64,000 nt of DNA, from positions 248,001 to 312,000 of the forward strand of contig NZ_JBAKHX010000004.1 in NCBI RefSeq assembly GCF_036906915.1, written 5' to 3'. This document shows, in pieces, positions 50,692 through 59,771 of the stretch (its first letter is position 1; every line of letters begins with the position of its first letter). This DNA is from Phytohabitans sp036906915 (GTDB lineage Bacteria > Actinomycetota > Actinomycetes > Mycobacteriales > Micromonosporaceae). A model generated the notes under the pieces. The model ran no database searches, was not told where the DNA came from, and saw only the letters and a list, made by a program, of their open reading frames with translations. The translations under genes were made by a program, and so were the position numbers.

Positions 50692-53283
50692 GTGACGTCG
50701 CACGGTGACATGCCGGCGGGCAGATCTGGCACGCCCACCGTGACTCCCGAGGAGCCGCCGGCCGACCCGGAGTCGGAGTCCGACATGGACGCTCGGCCAG
50801 GTTCTCCTGCCCCCGAGCCGCAAGATGCTGCCTCAGTGACGCCCGAGCCCACCCCGGCGGCCCCTTCTACGAAGGTGCCGGCCGCTCCCACAAACGGCAC
50901 CGCGGCCAAGGCCCCGCGACCCGCCGCGACTGACGCGACGGCCGACGACGCAACCGCCGCAGCGGCAACAGAGCCGGCCGGTGCTCCGGCCGATCCGGCG
51001 GCCAAGGATGCCGACCCGGCAACCGAGCAGTTGGGCACCGTCGACCTGTCGACCGCACTACCGGAAGCCGAAACCAGCGCCTCACGACCTGACCGAGCGA
51101 CGGACGCGACCTCGCCGGTCGCGACCAGCGCCTCCCCGACCGAAGGGTCGCCCTCCGAAGAATCTTCCGAGGCGGCGGACGCCGACAAGCCTCCCACCGA
51201 CGCGCCGAACACCGACGCAGACACAGACACAGACACAGACACAGACACCAAAGGGTCGGACGCAGACCCGCCGCACGCAGACCCCCCGGCCCCAGACGGA
51301 CCGGACGCCGCGGCTGAGGACACGAGCGCCGCGCAGGCCGCCGACGACAGCGACCCCACGCTGCCCGACGTGGAAGGGCCCGCGCAGACCGAGGCCGAAC
51401 AGGCCACCACCGCGCCAATCGCGGAAACCGGCGGCGCCGAGCCGGACGGCACCCCCGAAGAGGCCCATGAAGAGGCCCTTGAAGAGGCCCTTGAAGAGGA
51501 CAGCGACACGCGGCCGGCGGGAGCGTCGCCACTCGGTCCGCTGTCCGAGACGGCCGGCGCGCTCACGACCGCTCTCCAGAGCCTCCGTGCCGCCATCACC
51601 TCCGCCACCTACCCGCTGGCCGTACCGTCGGCCGACGCCGCACGCACCGTCGGTGGCTCGCTGGTTGCGCAGCTCGACGACTACCTGATCCCGAGGCTGG
51701 CGAGGCTGGACGCCCCGCTCCTTGTGGTCGTTGGCGGCTCCACGGGCGCGGGCAAGTCCACATTGGTCAACAGCTTTGTCCGGTCCTCCGTGAGCCCGGC
51801 CGGCGTGCTGCGCCCGACCACCCGCACGCCGGTACTAGTGTGCAACCCGATCGACGCCCAGTGGTTCCGCCGCGGCAAGCTGCTGCCCGGCCTAACCCGC
51901 ACCGCCGAGGCGACCGACGACCCGCACAGCCTCCAGATCGTCGTCGCGCCCGCGCTCATGCCGGGGCTCGCGTTTCTCGACGCGCCCGACATCGACTCGG
52001 TCGTCGACCAGAACAGGGCGCTCGCCGCCCAGCTTCTCGCGGCAGCTGACCTGTGGCTGTTCGTCACGACGGCGGCCCGGTACGCCGACGCGGTGCCGTG
52101 GGACCTGCTGGAGACCGCCCAGTTCCGGGGCACGGTGGTCGCGCTGGTGCTCGACCGGGTGCCACCAGAGGCGGCCGTCGAGGTCACCGCCCACCTCGCG
52201 GAGATGCTGGCCGCGCACCACCTGGCGACCGCCCCGCTGTTCGTGCTGCCGGAGACCGAGATCGACCGGCAGGGCCTGCTGCCCGAGTCGGTGACCGAGG
52301 CGCTGCGAGACTGGTTCGATCGCCTGGCAACCGACGTGGCCGCCCGGGCGACGGTGGTGCGGCAGACGCTCGACGGTGCGCTGGCGGCGCTCGCCCCGGT
52401 GGTTGCCGAGCTGGCCGGGGCGGCCGACGAGCAGGTGGAAGCGGCCACGGTGTTGCATGACCGGGTGGGAGCGGCGTACCGCACCGCCCGTCGCACGGTG
52501 GAAAACGGCGTACAGGACGGCCGGCTACTGCGCGGCGAAGTACTGGCGCGGTGGCAGGAGTTCGTCGGCACCGGCGAGCTGATGCGCACGCTGGAGGCCC
52601 GGGTGGGCCGGATGCGCGACCGGGTGATAGCGGCGCTGACCGGGCGCCCGGCGCCGGGCCGGCAGCTCCAGTCGGCGATCGAGGCCAACCTGGTCACCTT
52701 GATCCGAGGGGCCGCCGCCGACGCCACCGACCAGGCGTACACGGGTTGGCTAGCGCACCCGGCCGGCTCCGCGCTGCTCGACCCGTCGCTGGGCCGGCCG
52801 TCGCCGGACCTGCCCGAGCGCGCCGAGCGGCTGGTACGCGACTGGCAGCGCGGGGTGCTGGAGCTGATCCGGCGGGAGGCGAGCGGCAAGCGGGCCGTGG
52901 CGCGCGGCGCCGCCTACGCGGTAAACGCCACCGGCCTGCTGGTGATGATCGGGGTGTTCGCGTCGACCGCGTTCATCCCTACCGGGGCCGAGGTGGCGGT
53001 GGCCGGCGGCACGACCGTGGCCGCTCAGAAGGTACTCGAAGCGATCTTCGGGGACCAGGCCATCCGCGCCCTCGCTGCCAAGGCCCGCGAAGACCTGCTC
53101 GCCCGGGTCCACGCCCTGCTGGACGCGGAGGCCGCGCGGTACGGCGACCGGATCGCCGGTGCCGGCATCGGTGCCGACCCGGGCCAGGCACTGCGCGACG
53201 CCGCGTCGCGCGTGGAGCGGGCGCGTGAGGAAGCGGCGCTCACCGAGGGTGCCCCGCTAGCCCTGCCGGAGATCAAGTCATGA
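50692..53283 (+). CDS. Dynamin-like GTPase with long acidic N-terminus
   Basis: About 863 residues. The first 270 are disordered, Pro/Ala/Asp/Glu-rich, with tandem runs (DTDTDTDTDT near 51222-51248; EEALEEALEE near 51470-51500). Then comes a dynamin-type GTPase: P-loop VVGGSTGAGKSTLVNSF, RPTTRTPVLVC, switch FLDAPDIDSVVDQN, and a long helical stalk. Near the end a hydrophobic segment (LLVMIGVFASTAFIPTGAEVAVAGG) suits membrane insertion. Start GTG 50692 is tentative (ATG 50710 possible). It is coupled to the next GTPase gene. The pair resembles DynA/DynB of streptomycetes, which support sporulation septation. Confidence 0.82.
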   Translation: MTSHGDMPAGRSGTPTVTPEEPPADPESESDMDARPGSPAPEPQDAASVTPEPTPAAPSTKVPAAPTNGTAAKAPRPAATDATADDATAAAATEPAGAPADPAAKDADPATEQLGTVDLSTALPEAETSASRPDRATDATSPVATSASPTEGSPSEESSEAADADKPPTDAPNTDADTDTDTDTDTKGSDADPPHADPPAPDGPDAAAEDTSAAQAADDSDPTLPDVEGPAQTEAEQATTAPIAETGGAEPDGTPEEAHEEALEEALEEDSDTRPAGASPLGPLSETAGALTTALQSLRAAITSATYPLAVPSADAARTVGGSLVAQLDDYLIPRLARLDAPLLVVVGGSTGAGKSTLVNSFVRSSVSPAGVLRPTTRTPVLVCNPIDAQWFRRGKLLPGLTRTAEATDDPHSLQIVVAPALMPGLAFLDAPDIDSVVDQNRALAAQLLAAADLWLFVTTAARYADAVPWDLLETAQFRGTVVALVLDRVPPEAAVEVTAHLAEMLAAHHLATAPLFVLPETEIDRQGLLPESVTEALRDWFDRLATDVAARATVVRQTLDGALAALAPVVAELAGAADEQVEAATVLHDRVGAAYRTARRTVENGVQDGRLLRGEVLARWQEFVGTGELMRTLEARVGRMRDRVIAALTGRPAPGRQLQSAIEANLVTLIRGAAADATDQAYTGWLAHPAGSALLDPSLGRPSPDLPERAERLVRDWQRGVLELIRREASGKRAVARGAAYAVNATGLLVMIGVFASTAFIPTGAEVAVAGGTTVAAQKVLEAIFGDQAIRALAAKAREDLLARVHALLDAEAARYGDRIAGAGIGADPGQALRDAASRVERAREEAALTEGAPLALPEIKS

Positions 53284-54935
53284 GCGTATTGAGCAGGCTT
53301 CGCGGGGAGCAGCGCATCGACGCCGAGCGGCTGGCGGCCCGGATCGACGCGATCGACCGGTTCATCAAGGTGGTCGACGGTCACCTGCCCGAGCAGCGCC
53401 TGATCGCGGCACACACCGTCGTCGAACGGGCCGGCGCCCGGCTGGCGCTCTCCCGCGACCACACCGTGGTGGCGCTCGCGGGCGCCACCGGCAGCGGCAA
53501 GTCGAGCCTCTTCAACGCGCTGGCCCGGCTCGACCTGTCGCCGGTCGGCGTGCGCCGCCCCACGACGGGCATGGCGCACGCCTGTGTCTGGGGCAACCTG
53601 CAGGGCGCCAACCGGCTGCTCGACTGGGTGGGCGTGCTGCCGCGGCACCGGTTCATCCGGGAGAGCGCGCTGGACGGCGACGACGAGGCGGCGCTGCGCG
53701 GCCTGGTGCTGCTCGACCTGCCCGACTTCGACTCGGTGGAGCGTTCGCACCGGCTGGAGGTCGACCGGCTGCTCGGCCTCGTCGACCTGGTGATCTGGGT
53801 GGTCGACCCGCAGAAGTACGCCGACCGCGTGGTGCACACCCGGTACCTGCAGGAGTTCCGGCGGCACAAGGACGTCACGGTCGTCGTGCTCAACCAGGTC
53901 GACCGGCTGCCACCCGACGAGATCGAGCCGGTCCTCGACGACCTGCGCCGGCTGCTCGACCAAGACGAGCTCGACGGCGTGCCGATGCTCGCCACGACCG
54001 CCCTCAACCAGGCGGCCATGAGCGAGCTGCGCTCGCTGCTTGAGCACACGGTCGCGGAGCGGCAGGCGTCGCTGCGACGGCTGGCCGGCGACGTCGACGG
54101 GGTCGCCGAACAGCTGTCTGATGTGGTCGGACCGGCGGTGGCCGAAGACGAGATCGACCGCGCGACCGTGCGCACGCTCACAGACGCGCTGGCCGCCTCG
54201 GCGGGAGTGCCGGCGGTGGCCGAGGCGACCGAGCGGGCATACCGGCACCGGGCGGCGCAGACCACCGGCTGGCCGCTGATCCGCGGCTGGCGCCGGCTGC
54301 GCCCCGACCCGCTGCGCCGGCTGCACCTGCCGAGCGGTCCGGTCACCCCGAACACCCCGATAGGCGCCACCTCGGTGCCCGACCCGACGGCCGCCCAGCG
54401 CGCCGCCGTCGGACTGGCGGTGCGCACCGTGGCTGACCGGGCGGCCGCCTCGCTGCCGGATCCGTGGGCAAACGCGCTCAACGCGGCAGCCCGCTCCCGC
54501 CTGGGCGACGTGCCGGACGCGCTGGACCGGGCGGTGGCCGGCACCGACCTGCGGATGGACCACACCCCGGCCTGGTGGCGCCTGATCGGCGGGCTCCAGT
54601 GGCTGGTCACGCTCGCGGCGGTGGTCGGGCTGGGCTGGCTGGTCACGGGATACGTGGTGCGGGCGCTCGGCCTGCCCGCGCTGGAGTACCCGAAGGTGGG
54701 CTCCGTGCCTTTGCCGACCGTGCTGCTGCTCGGTGGCCTGCTCGCCGGGCTCGTCCTGAACTTCCTGGTCAAGCCGCTGATCCGGCACGCTGCCCGGCGG
54801 GCTCGCCGCCGCGCCGAAAACCGCCTGCGCGCCGCGATCACCGGGGTGGCACGGGAGTACGTGGTGGCGCCGGTGCGGTCGGTGCTGCACGCGTACGCCG
54901 AGGCGCGGGAGGCGTTGGCGACCGCCAGATCATGA
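53280..54935 (+). CDS. Second dynamin-like/YfjP-type GTPase, membrane anchored
   Basis: A 551-residue GTPase: P-loop VVALAGATGSGKSSLFNAL, switch I RPTTGMAHA, switch II LLDLPDFDSVE, G4-like VVLNQVDRLP, then a helical region and two C-terminal membrane segments (WLVTLAAVVGLGWLVTGYVVRAL and VLLLGGLLAGLVLNFLVKPL) with a basic tail (RRARRRAENRLR). ATGA overlap with the preceding GTPase gene and with the following small membrane gene implies one functional unit, probably acting on the membrane. Confidence 0.87.
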   Translation: MSVLSRLRGEQRIDAERLAARIDAIDRFIKVVDGHLPEQRLIAAHTVVERAGARLALSRDHTVVALAGATGSGKSSLFNALARLDLSPVGVRRPTTGMAHACVWGNLQGANRLLDWVGVLPRHRFIRESALDGDDEAALRGLVLLDLPDFDSVERSHRLEVDRLLGLVDLVIWVVDPQKYADRVVHTRYLQEFRRHKDVTVVVLNQVDRLPPDEIEPVLDDLRRLLDQDELDGVPMLATTALNQAAMSELRSLLEHTVAERQASLRRLAGDVDGVAEQLSDVVGPAVAEDEIDRATVRTLTDALAASAGVPAVAEATERAYRHRAAQTTGWPLIRGWRRLRPDPLRRLHLPSGPVTPNTPIGATSVPDPTAAQRAAVGLAVRTVADRAAASLPDPWANALNAAARSRLGDVPDALDRAVAGTDLRMDHTPAWWRLIGGLQWLVTLAAVVGLGWLVTGYVVRALGLPALEYPKVGSVPLPTVLLLGGLLAGLVLNFLVKPLIRHAARRARRRAENRLRAAITGVAREYVVAPVRSVLHAYAEAREALATARS

Positions 54936-55339
54936 ACCGGCTCGTCCGCGGCGGTCTGCTGCTGCTCGGCGGCCTGCACCTCTCGTGGGGTGTGCCGGCC
55001 GCGCTGGCGCCGAGGTGGTTCTTCGACACCTTCCCCGGGTTCGGGCACGCCTGGACAGCGGCGTATCCGCCTTACAACGAGCACCTCATGACGGATCTAG
55101 GTGCCACGTTCCTGACGCTGGGCGTACTCCTTCTCTTGGCGGCGTGGCTCGCGGACCGCAGGGTAACCGCGGTGGTCCTGACCGGGGTGCTGGTGTTTTC
55201 GACCCTGCACCTGGCCTTCCACGCACGCGACCATGGCGATCTGAGGGGCGGAGATCTGACCGCGAGCCTCGCCACTCTGGTAATGGGCGTGCTCGCGCCG
55301 ATCGCGCTTCTCGTACTCGATCGGCGGCGCCCCCTCTAA
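54932..55339 (+). CDS. Small four-span membrane protein
   Basis: A 135-residue protein with four hydrophobic segments (GGLLLLGGLHLSWGVPAAL, LGATFLTLGVLLLLAAWLA, VTAVVLTGVLVFSTLHLAF, ASLATLVMGVLAPIALLVL). Loop APRWFFDTFPGFGHAW and HLMTDLGATF look conserved. It is coupled to the second dynamin-like gene by ATGA overlap. Function unknown. Confidence 0.75.
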   Translation: MNRLVRGGLLLLGGLHLSWGVPAALAPRWFFDTFPGFGHAWTAAYPPYNEHLMTDLGATFLTLGVLLLLAAWLADRRVTAVVLTGVLVFSTLHLAFHARDHGDLRGGDLTASLATLVMGVLAPIALLVLDRRRPL

Positions 55340-55402
55340 GGCGCTGGGCCCGCGCGAGCGGAGCGAGCGCCAACCAACACAGTTCGGGCGTAGGGTCTGC
55401 AC

Positions 55403-56605
55403 ATGGCCACGCCTACGACCCCCTACGACGCGGTGCTCCAGGCCGCGCGCGACGTGACCAAGCTCGACTGCGCGCTCGACGCGGAGATGCTGGCGACGGC
55501 GCTGCTCGGCAGCGTCTACGCCGTGGCCGAGGACGACCGGGCGGAGGCGGTGCGCGAGTTCGTGGCCGAGTTCCTGACCGCGACGTCGCGCCGCCGCACC
55601 GCGGCGGCGACCACGATCCGCGAGGTCTTCGCCCGGCTGGTGCCCGATGCGTCGGGCGCCGCGGGGGTCAAACGCGGCGCGCAGGCGCCGGCGTGGGTTG
55701 GCGAGATCGGCCGGGTACAGGTGACCGGCTGCTACGCCTACGGCGATGTGTACGGCGACCAGACGTCATACCTGGCCACGTTCGCGTACGACGACCGGGA
55801 GGCCGGCGGGCCCGAGCACGCCGTCGTGGCCCTCGTCGACCACAACATCGGCATTACCAAAGACGTCTTCGTGGGCGGGCCGGCCGGAGGCATCGTCGAG
55901 CGGGTGCGGGAGATGTGCGCGGGCGACGAGCTGACCTGGTTTCGCGAGGAGGATCCGCGACGGCTGCGCGCCGAGGTGGCCCGCCACCTGCGCATCACCG
56001 ACGGGCTGACCAATCTGCCCGACGAGGGCTCGCTCGCCACCGACCGTGCGCTGGCCGGTGCCCGGCTCGCGCTGCTGCCGGCTCCCTCCCTGGCGCCTGT
56101 GAGTGCCGAGCCGCTCTCGTCGGACGAGCGCACCGCGCTCGTGCGACGGTTTCTCGACTCGTCGGAGGCGGCCCGCTTCGGCCTGACGCATGTGAGCGAG
56201 GCCGAGCTGCCCTCGCTGCACTTCTGCCTCAGCCTCGTGCTGGACTACGCGGCCAGCTTCGCCGAGCCCGACCCGATGCGGTGGAGCCCGGCCGTGGCCA
56301 GCCTCTTCCTGCTTGACTGGGTGCACCGTCGCGCCGTGCTCGACATGGACGACGCGGCGATGTTGCCGAGGGTGACGCGCGCATGGGCCGCGTACGCGAG
56401 CCGGCAGCGCGGGCTCCCGATGATCGCCCAGTCGCAGACAGACGCCGCGATCGAGGAGATGATCCCCGAGTTCGTGCGGCTGTACACGACCGGCGAGCGG
56501 CGCAGCCCCGCGACGGCGGCCGTGGCGCAGCTGATCGCGGACGGCGTCGACCCCAACGACCCGGATGCCCTCGACAGGTGGATCGAAGCGCACCGCGACA
56601 AGTGA
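55403..56605 (+). CDS. Conserved hypothetical protein
   Basis: A 400-residue soluble protein without recognisable motif: N-terminal helical part (AVLQAARDVTKLDCALDAEMLATALLGSVYAVAEDDRAEAVREFVAEFLTAT), a central alpha/beta part (YLATFAYDDREAGGPEHAVVALVDHNIGITKDVFVGGP) and a helical C-terminus (FCLSLVLDYAASFAEPDPMRWSPAVASLFLLDWVHRRAVLD). It ends WIEAHRDK. It looks like a conserved actinobacterial protein, but I can assign no function. Confidence 0.75.
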   Translation: MATPTTPYDAVLQAARDVTKLDCALDAEMLATALLGSVYAVAEDDRAEAVREFVAEFLTATSRRRTAAATTIREVFARLVPDASGAAGVKRGAQAPAWVGEIGRVQVTGCYAYGDVYGDQTSYLATFAYDDREAGGPEHAVVALVDHNIGITKDVFVGGPAGGIVERVREMCAGDELTWFREEDPRRLRAEVARHLRITDGLTNLPDEGSLATDRALAGARLALLPAPSLAPVSAEPLSSDERTALVRRFLDSSEAARFGLTHVSEAELPSLHFCLSLVLDYAASFAEPDPMRWSPAVASLFLLDWVHRRAVLDMDDAAMLPRVTRAWAAYASRQRGLPMIAQSQTDAAIEEMIPEFVRLYTTGERRSPATAAVAQLIADGVDPNDPDALDRWIEAHRDK

Positions 56606-56674
56606 GCGAAGCGAGGGATCAAGCCACGCAGAACTCGTAGGTGACCTGAAAATGTACGTCCATACTGCGGGGCG

Positions 56675-57316
56675 CTAGCCGGCCGGTACGACAAAGGCCG
56701 GCCATACGGGTTCCACCGGCCACGGTGGGACGTGGGAGGGCGGGCGGGGTGGCCGGGGCAGCTGCGGCAGCGTCGGGTGCGGCACCGGCGGCCACCAGGA
56801 CGTCGGCGGATGCGACGGTGGCTGCGTGGGCTTGGGCGGGGGCGAGGTTGGCACGGGCGGGGGCGAGGTCGGCTCGGGCGGGGGCGAGGTTGGCACGGGC
56901 GGGCGGGGCGCGGGACCGGACTCCGTCGGCGCCACCGGGCGGGCGGGTGGCCGGCTGCCGTCGGACCGCCTCCCGTTGTCGCCCGACCGCCGGCGGTGCC
57001 GGTCGCCCGAGCGCCGATCGGCGACCACACCGGGCGCCGCGCCAACCGCCGGCGGCTCCGCACTCGGCGTCGGTGCCGGGGAGACGATCACCGGCCCGGT
57101 CGGCGGCAGGGCTATGAACGGCATGGCGCTCTCCGGTGCGCCGGAGCCCGCGGCTCGCCCGACGTCCGTCGGGGTGCCCGCACCGATCGCGACCAGTATG
57201 GGCAGGGAGGCCATGGTTGCGAGCATGATCACAACCACCGCGTCCCGGCGAACGGGTCCGACGAGCCCAGGCCCTCGATGGAGACCGGCCGTCCAACGGT
57301 GGCGTGCGTACTCAGG
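56675..57316 (-). CDS. Membrane-anchored Pro-rich protein
   Basis: About 213 residues: one TM (VVVIMLATMASLPILVAIGAG) after a short basic segment, an Arg/Gly-rich middle (DRRSGDRHRRRSGDNGRRSDGSRPPARP) and a Pro-rich tail with repeats of TSPPPEP/VPTSPPPKP. Cell-wall-spanning Pro-rich tails of this kind are common in actinomycetes. GTG 57316 is a tentative start; an upstream ATG at 57394 exists. Third-position GC supports coding. Confidence 0.55.
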   Translation of the reverse strand, partial: PEYARHRWTAGLHRGPGLVGPVRRDAVVVIMLATMASLPILVAIGAGTPTDVGRAAGSGAPESAMPFIALPPTGPVIVSPAPTPSAEPPAVGAAPGVVADRRSGDRHRRRSGDNGRRSDGSRPPARPVAPTESGPAPRPPVPTSPPPEPTSPPPVPTSPPPKPTQPPSHPPTSWWPPVPHPTLPQLPRPPRPPSHVPPWPVEPVWPAFVVPAG

Positions 57317-57651
57317 CACCGCGGTAGCGTGGCGTAATACCCCAAACTTCGCTAGCGCCGCAGAGCGTGTCGGAATGCCAAGTTTCCGACCCACCGCGCT
57401 CGGGGATTGTCGAGGTCACACTGTGGCCACCCTCACCACCTCTGCGAATATGGACGCGACGGCAACGCGGCCGTAATCTCCGCCCACCAGCGGTGAGCAG
57501 GCCGCGCTGGCGTCGGCCCCACGCACGATCGCCGCGCGGCAACCCACACCCGGGCTAGACGCGGCAAATAGGGGCCTGCCGAGGCAGGCGCGACAGGCTG
57601 CGCGGTCCGGGACACCCCCGGCGGCGCCGCACCGACGACAGGGAGAGACCA
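57317..57651. other. Intergenic, divergent promoter region of the E1-E2 operon
   Basis: 335 bp between divergent genes (less if the Pro-rich gene starts at 57394). No gene or RNA is recognised. It contains the perfect inverted repeat GCCTGCC-GA-GGCAGGC (57574-57589), a candidate operator 63 bp before the E1 alpha ATG, and a GGGAGAG ribosome binding site at 57642-57648. Confidence 0.5.
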
Positions 57652-58785
57652 ATGACGAAGGGCAGGGGCGCCGGCGGGGAATCCGCGCCGGAGTTCGTCC
57701 AGTTACTCACCCCGGACGGCGAGCGGATCGACAAGGTGACGGGCGCCGACGGCGTCGAGTACACCGTCGACTTCACCGACGACGAATACCGGGGGCTGTA
57801 CCGCGATCTCGTGGTGGTCCGCAAGCTGGACTCCGAAGCGACCGCGCTCCAGCGCCAGGGTGAGCTGGGCATCTGGGCCAGCCTGCTCGGGCAGGAGGCG
57901 GCGCAGGTCGGATCCGGCCGGGCGCTGCGCCCGCAAGACATGGCCTTCCCCACCTACCGCGAGCACGGCGTGCTCTACTGCCGTGGCATCGACCCGATCA
58001 TGCCGCTGAGCCTCTTCCGGGGCGTCGACCACGGAGCCTGGGATCCGGTCGAGTTCCGGTTCAACATGTACACGATCGTCATCGGCGCGCAGACGCTGCA
58101 CGCGACCGGGTACGCCATGGGCATCGCCAAGGATGGCAAGGTCGGCAACGACGACGGCGAGGCGGTGATCGCGTACTTCGGCGACGGCGCCAGCGCCCAG
58201 GGTGACGTCAACGAGGCGTTCATCTGGGCCAGCGTCTTCAACGCGCCGGTCGTCTTCTTCTGCCAGAACAACCAGTACGCGATCTCGGAGCCGATCGAGA
58301 AGCAGACCCGGGTGCCGCTGTACCAGCGGGCCTCCGGCTTCGGCTTCCCGGGCGTACGGGTCGACGGCAACGATGTGCTCGCCTCGTACGCGGTCACCCG
58401 GACCGCTCTCGACCATGCGCGTCACGGCCAGGGCCCGACCCTGATCGAGGCGTACACGTACCGGATGGGCGCGCACACCACCACCGACGACCCGACCCGG
58501 TACAGGATGGCCGGTGAGGTCGAGTCCTGGCAGGCCAGGGATCCGATCGCCCGGGTACGCGCGTTCGTGACCAAGCAGCAGATCGCCGGCGACGACTTCT
58601 TCGCCGAGGTCGACGAGCTGGCGCGCCGCGAGGCCCTTGCCCTGCGTGAACGCGTGCTCGCCATGGAGGATCCCGACCCGCTCTCCATCTTCGAGCACGT
58701 CTACCCGCACGGGTCGCCCCTGGTCGACGCGCAGCGGAAGGGCTTCGCCGAATACATGGAGTCGTTCGAGGGGAGCGCACACTGA
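57652..58785 (+). CDS. pdhA: 2-oxo-acid (pyruvate or branched-chain) dehydrogenase E1 alpha
   Basis: A 377-residue thiamin-diphosphate subunit. TPP motif GDGASAQGDVNEAFIWASVFNAPVVFFCQNN, plus YRGLYRDLVVVRKLDSEATALQRQGELGIWASLLGQEAAQVG, FPTYREHG and the YRMGAHTTTDDPTRYR phosphorylation-loop equivalent. It decarboxylates the 2-oxo acid with E1 beta and transfers the acyl group to E2 lipoyl. Substrate (pyruvate versus branched-chain 2-oxo acids) cannot be settled by reading; many such actinobacterial operons are named bkdABC. Its stop overlaps the next start by 1 bp. Confidence 0.93.
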   Translation: MTKGRGAGGESAPEFVQLLTPDGERIDKVTGADGVEYTVDFTDDEYRGLYRDLVVVRKLDSEATALQRQGELGIWASLLGQEAAQVGSGRALRPQDMAFPTYREHGVLYCRGIDPIMPLSLFRGVDHGAWDPVEFRFNMYTIVIGAQTLHATGYAMGIAKDGKVGNDDGEAVIAYFGDGASAQGDVNEAFIWASVFNAPVVFFCQNNQYAISEPIEKQTRVPLYQRASGFGFPGVRVDGNDVLASYAVTRTALDHARHGQGPTLIEAYTYRMGAHTTTDDPTRYRMAGEVESWQARDPIARVRAFVTKQQIAGDDFFAEVDELARREALALRERVLAMEDPDPLSIFEHVYPHGSPLVDAQRKGFAEYMESFEGSAH

Positions 58786-59771
58786 TGGCCGAGAAGCTCA
58801 CCATCGGCAAGGCGCTCAACCTGGGCCTGCGCCGCGCCCTTGAGGCGGACCCCAAGGTACTGATCATGGGCGAAGACGTCGGCAAGCTCGGCGGCGTCTT
58901 CCGCATCACCGACGGCCTCCAGAAGGACTTCGGCGAGGAGCGGGTCATCGACACCCCGCTCGCCGAGTCCGGCATCATCGGCACCGCTGTCGGCCTCGCG
59001 ATCCGGGGCTACCGGCCGGTGTGTGAGATCCAGTTCGACGGCTTCGTCTACCCCGCGTACGACCAGATCGTGTCGCAGGTGGCGAAGATGCACTACCGCT
59101 CGCAGGGCCGCGTCAAGATGCCCATGGTCATCCGCATCCCGTTCGGCGGTGGGATCGGCGCGGTCGAGCACCACTCCGAGTCGCCCGAGGCGTACTTCGC
59201 GCACACCGCCGGCCTCAAGGTCGTCGCCTGCGCGACCCCGGAAGACGCGTACGTGATGATCCAGCAGGCGGTGGCCTCCGACGACCCGATCGTCTTCCTG
59301 GAGCCCAAGCGCCGGTACTACGAAAAGGGTGACGTCGAGGTCGATACCGACCTCGCTGGCGCGTACCCGCTGCACGCCACCCGCCTCGCACGCCCTGGCA
59401 CCGACGCGACCGTGCTCGCCTACGGGCCGATGGTCCGCACCGCGCTCGACGCGGCGAACGCCGCGGCTGGCGACGGCCGTGAGCTGGAGGTCTTCGACCT
59501 GCGCTCGCTCTCGCCTCTGGACCTCGACGCGGTCTTCGAGTCGGTGCGCCGCACGGGCCACTGCGTGGTCGTGCACGAGGCACCGTCCAATGTGGGCCTC
59601 GGTGCCGAGATCGCCGCCCGCATTACCGAAGAGTGCTTCTACTCGCTGGAGGCGCCGGTGCTGCGGGTGACCGGCTACGACACGCCCTACCCGGCCGCCC
59701 GGCTGGAGGAGGACTTCCTGCCCGACCTCGACAGGGTGCTCGACGCCGTCGACCGCACCTTCGGGTGGTGA
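58785..59771 (+). CDS. 2-oxo-acid dehydrogenase E1 beta
   Basis: A 328-residue subunit: KALNLGLRRALEADPKVLIMGEDVGKLGGVFRITDGLQKDFGEERVIDTPLAESGIIGTAVGLAIRGYRPVCEIQFDGFVYPAYDQIVSQVAKMHYRS (TPP-binding Glu and His region), VACATPEDAYVMIQQAV, and transketolase C-terminal domain (VVVHEAPSNVGLGAEIAARI). It forms the alpha2beta2 E1. Overlap with E2 at 59768-59771 (GTGA). Confidence 0.93.
   Translation: MAEKLTIGKALNLGLRRALEADPKVLIMGEDVGKLGGVFRITDGLQKDFGEERVIDTPLAESGIIGTAVGLAIRGYRPVCEIQFDGFVYPAYDQIVSQVAKMHYRSQGRVKMPMVIRIPFGGGIGAVEHHSESPEAYFAHTAGLKVVACATPEDAYVMIQQAVASDDPIVFLEPKRRYYEKGDVEVDTDLAGAYPLHATRLARPGTDATVLAYGPMVRTALDAANAAAGDGRELEVFDLRSLSPLDLDAVFESVRRTGHCVVVHEAPSNVGLGAEIAARITEECFYSLEAPVLRVTGYDTPYPAARLEEDFLPDLDRVLDAVDRTFGW

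Noticed and set aside
51222..51248. ACAGAC tandem run inside the dynamin-like gene
   Set aside because: It is in frame and encodes an Asp-Thr low-complexity stretch of the disordered N-terminus; no separate element.
53025..55084. Long minus-strand frames opposite the dynamin-like genes
   Set aside because: They mirror the codons of the GTPase genes, which carry intact P-loops and switch motifs on the plus strand.
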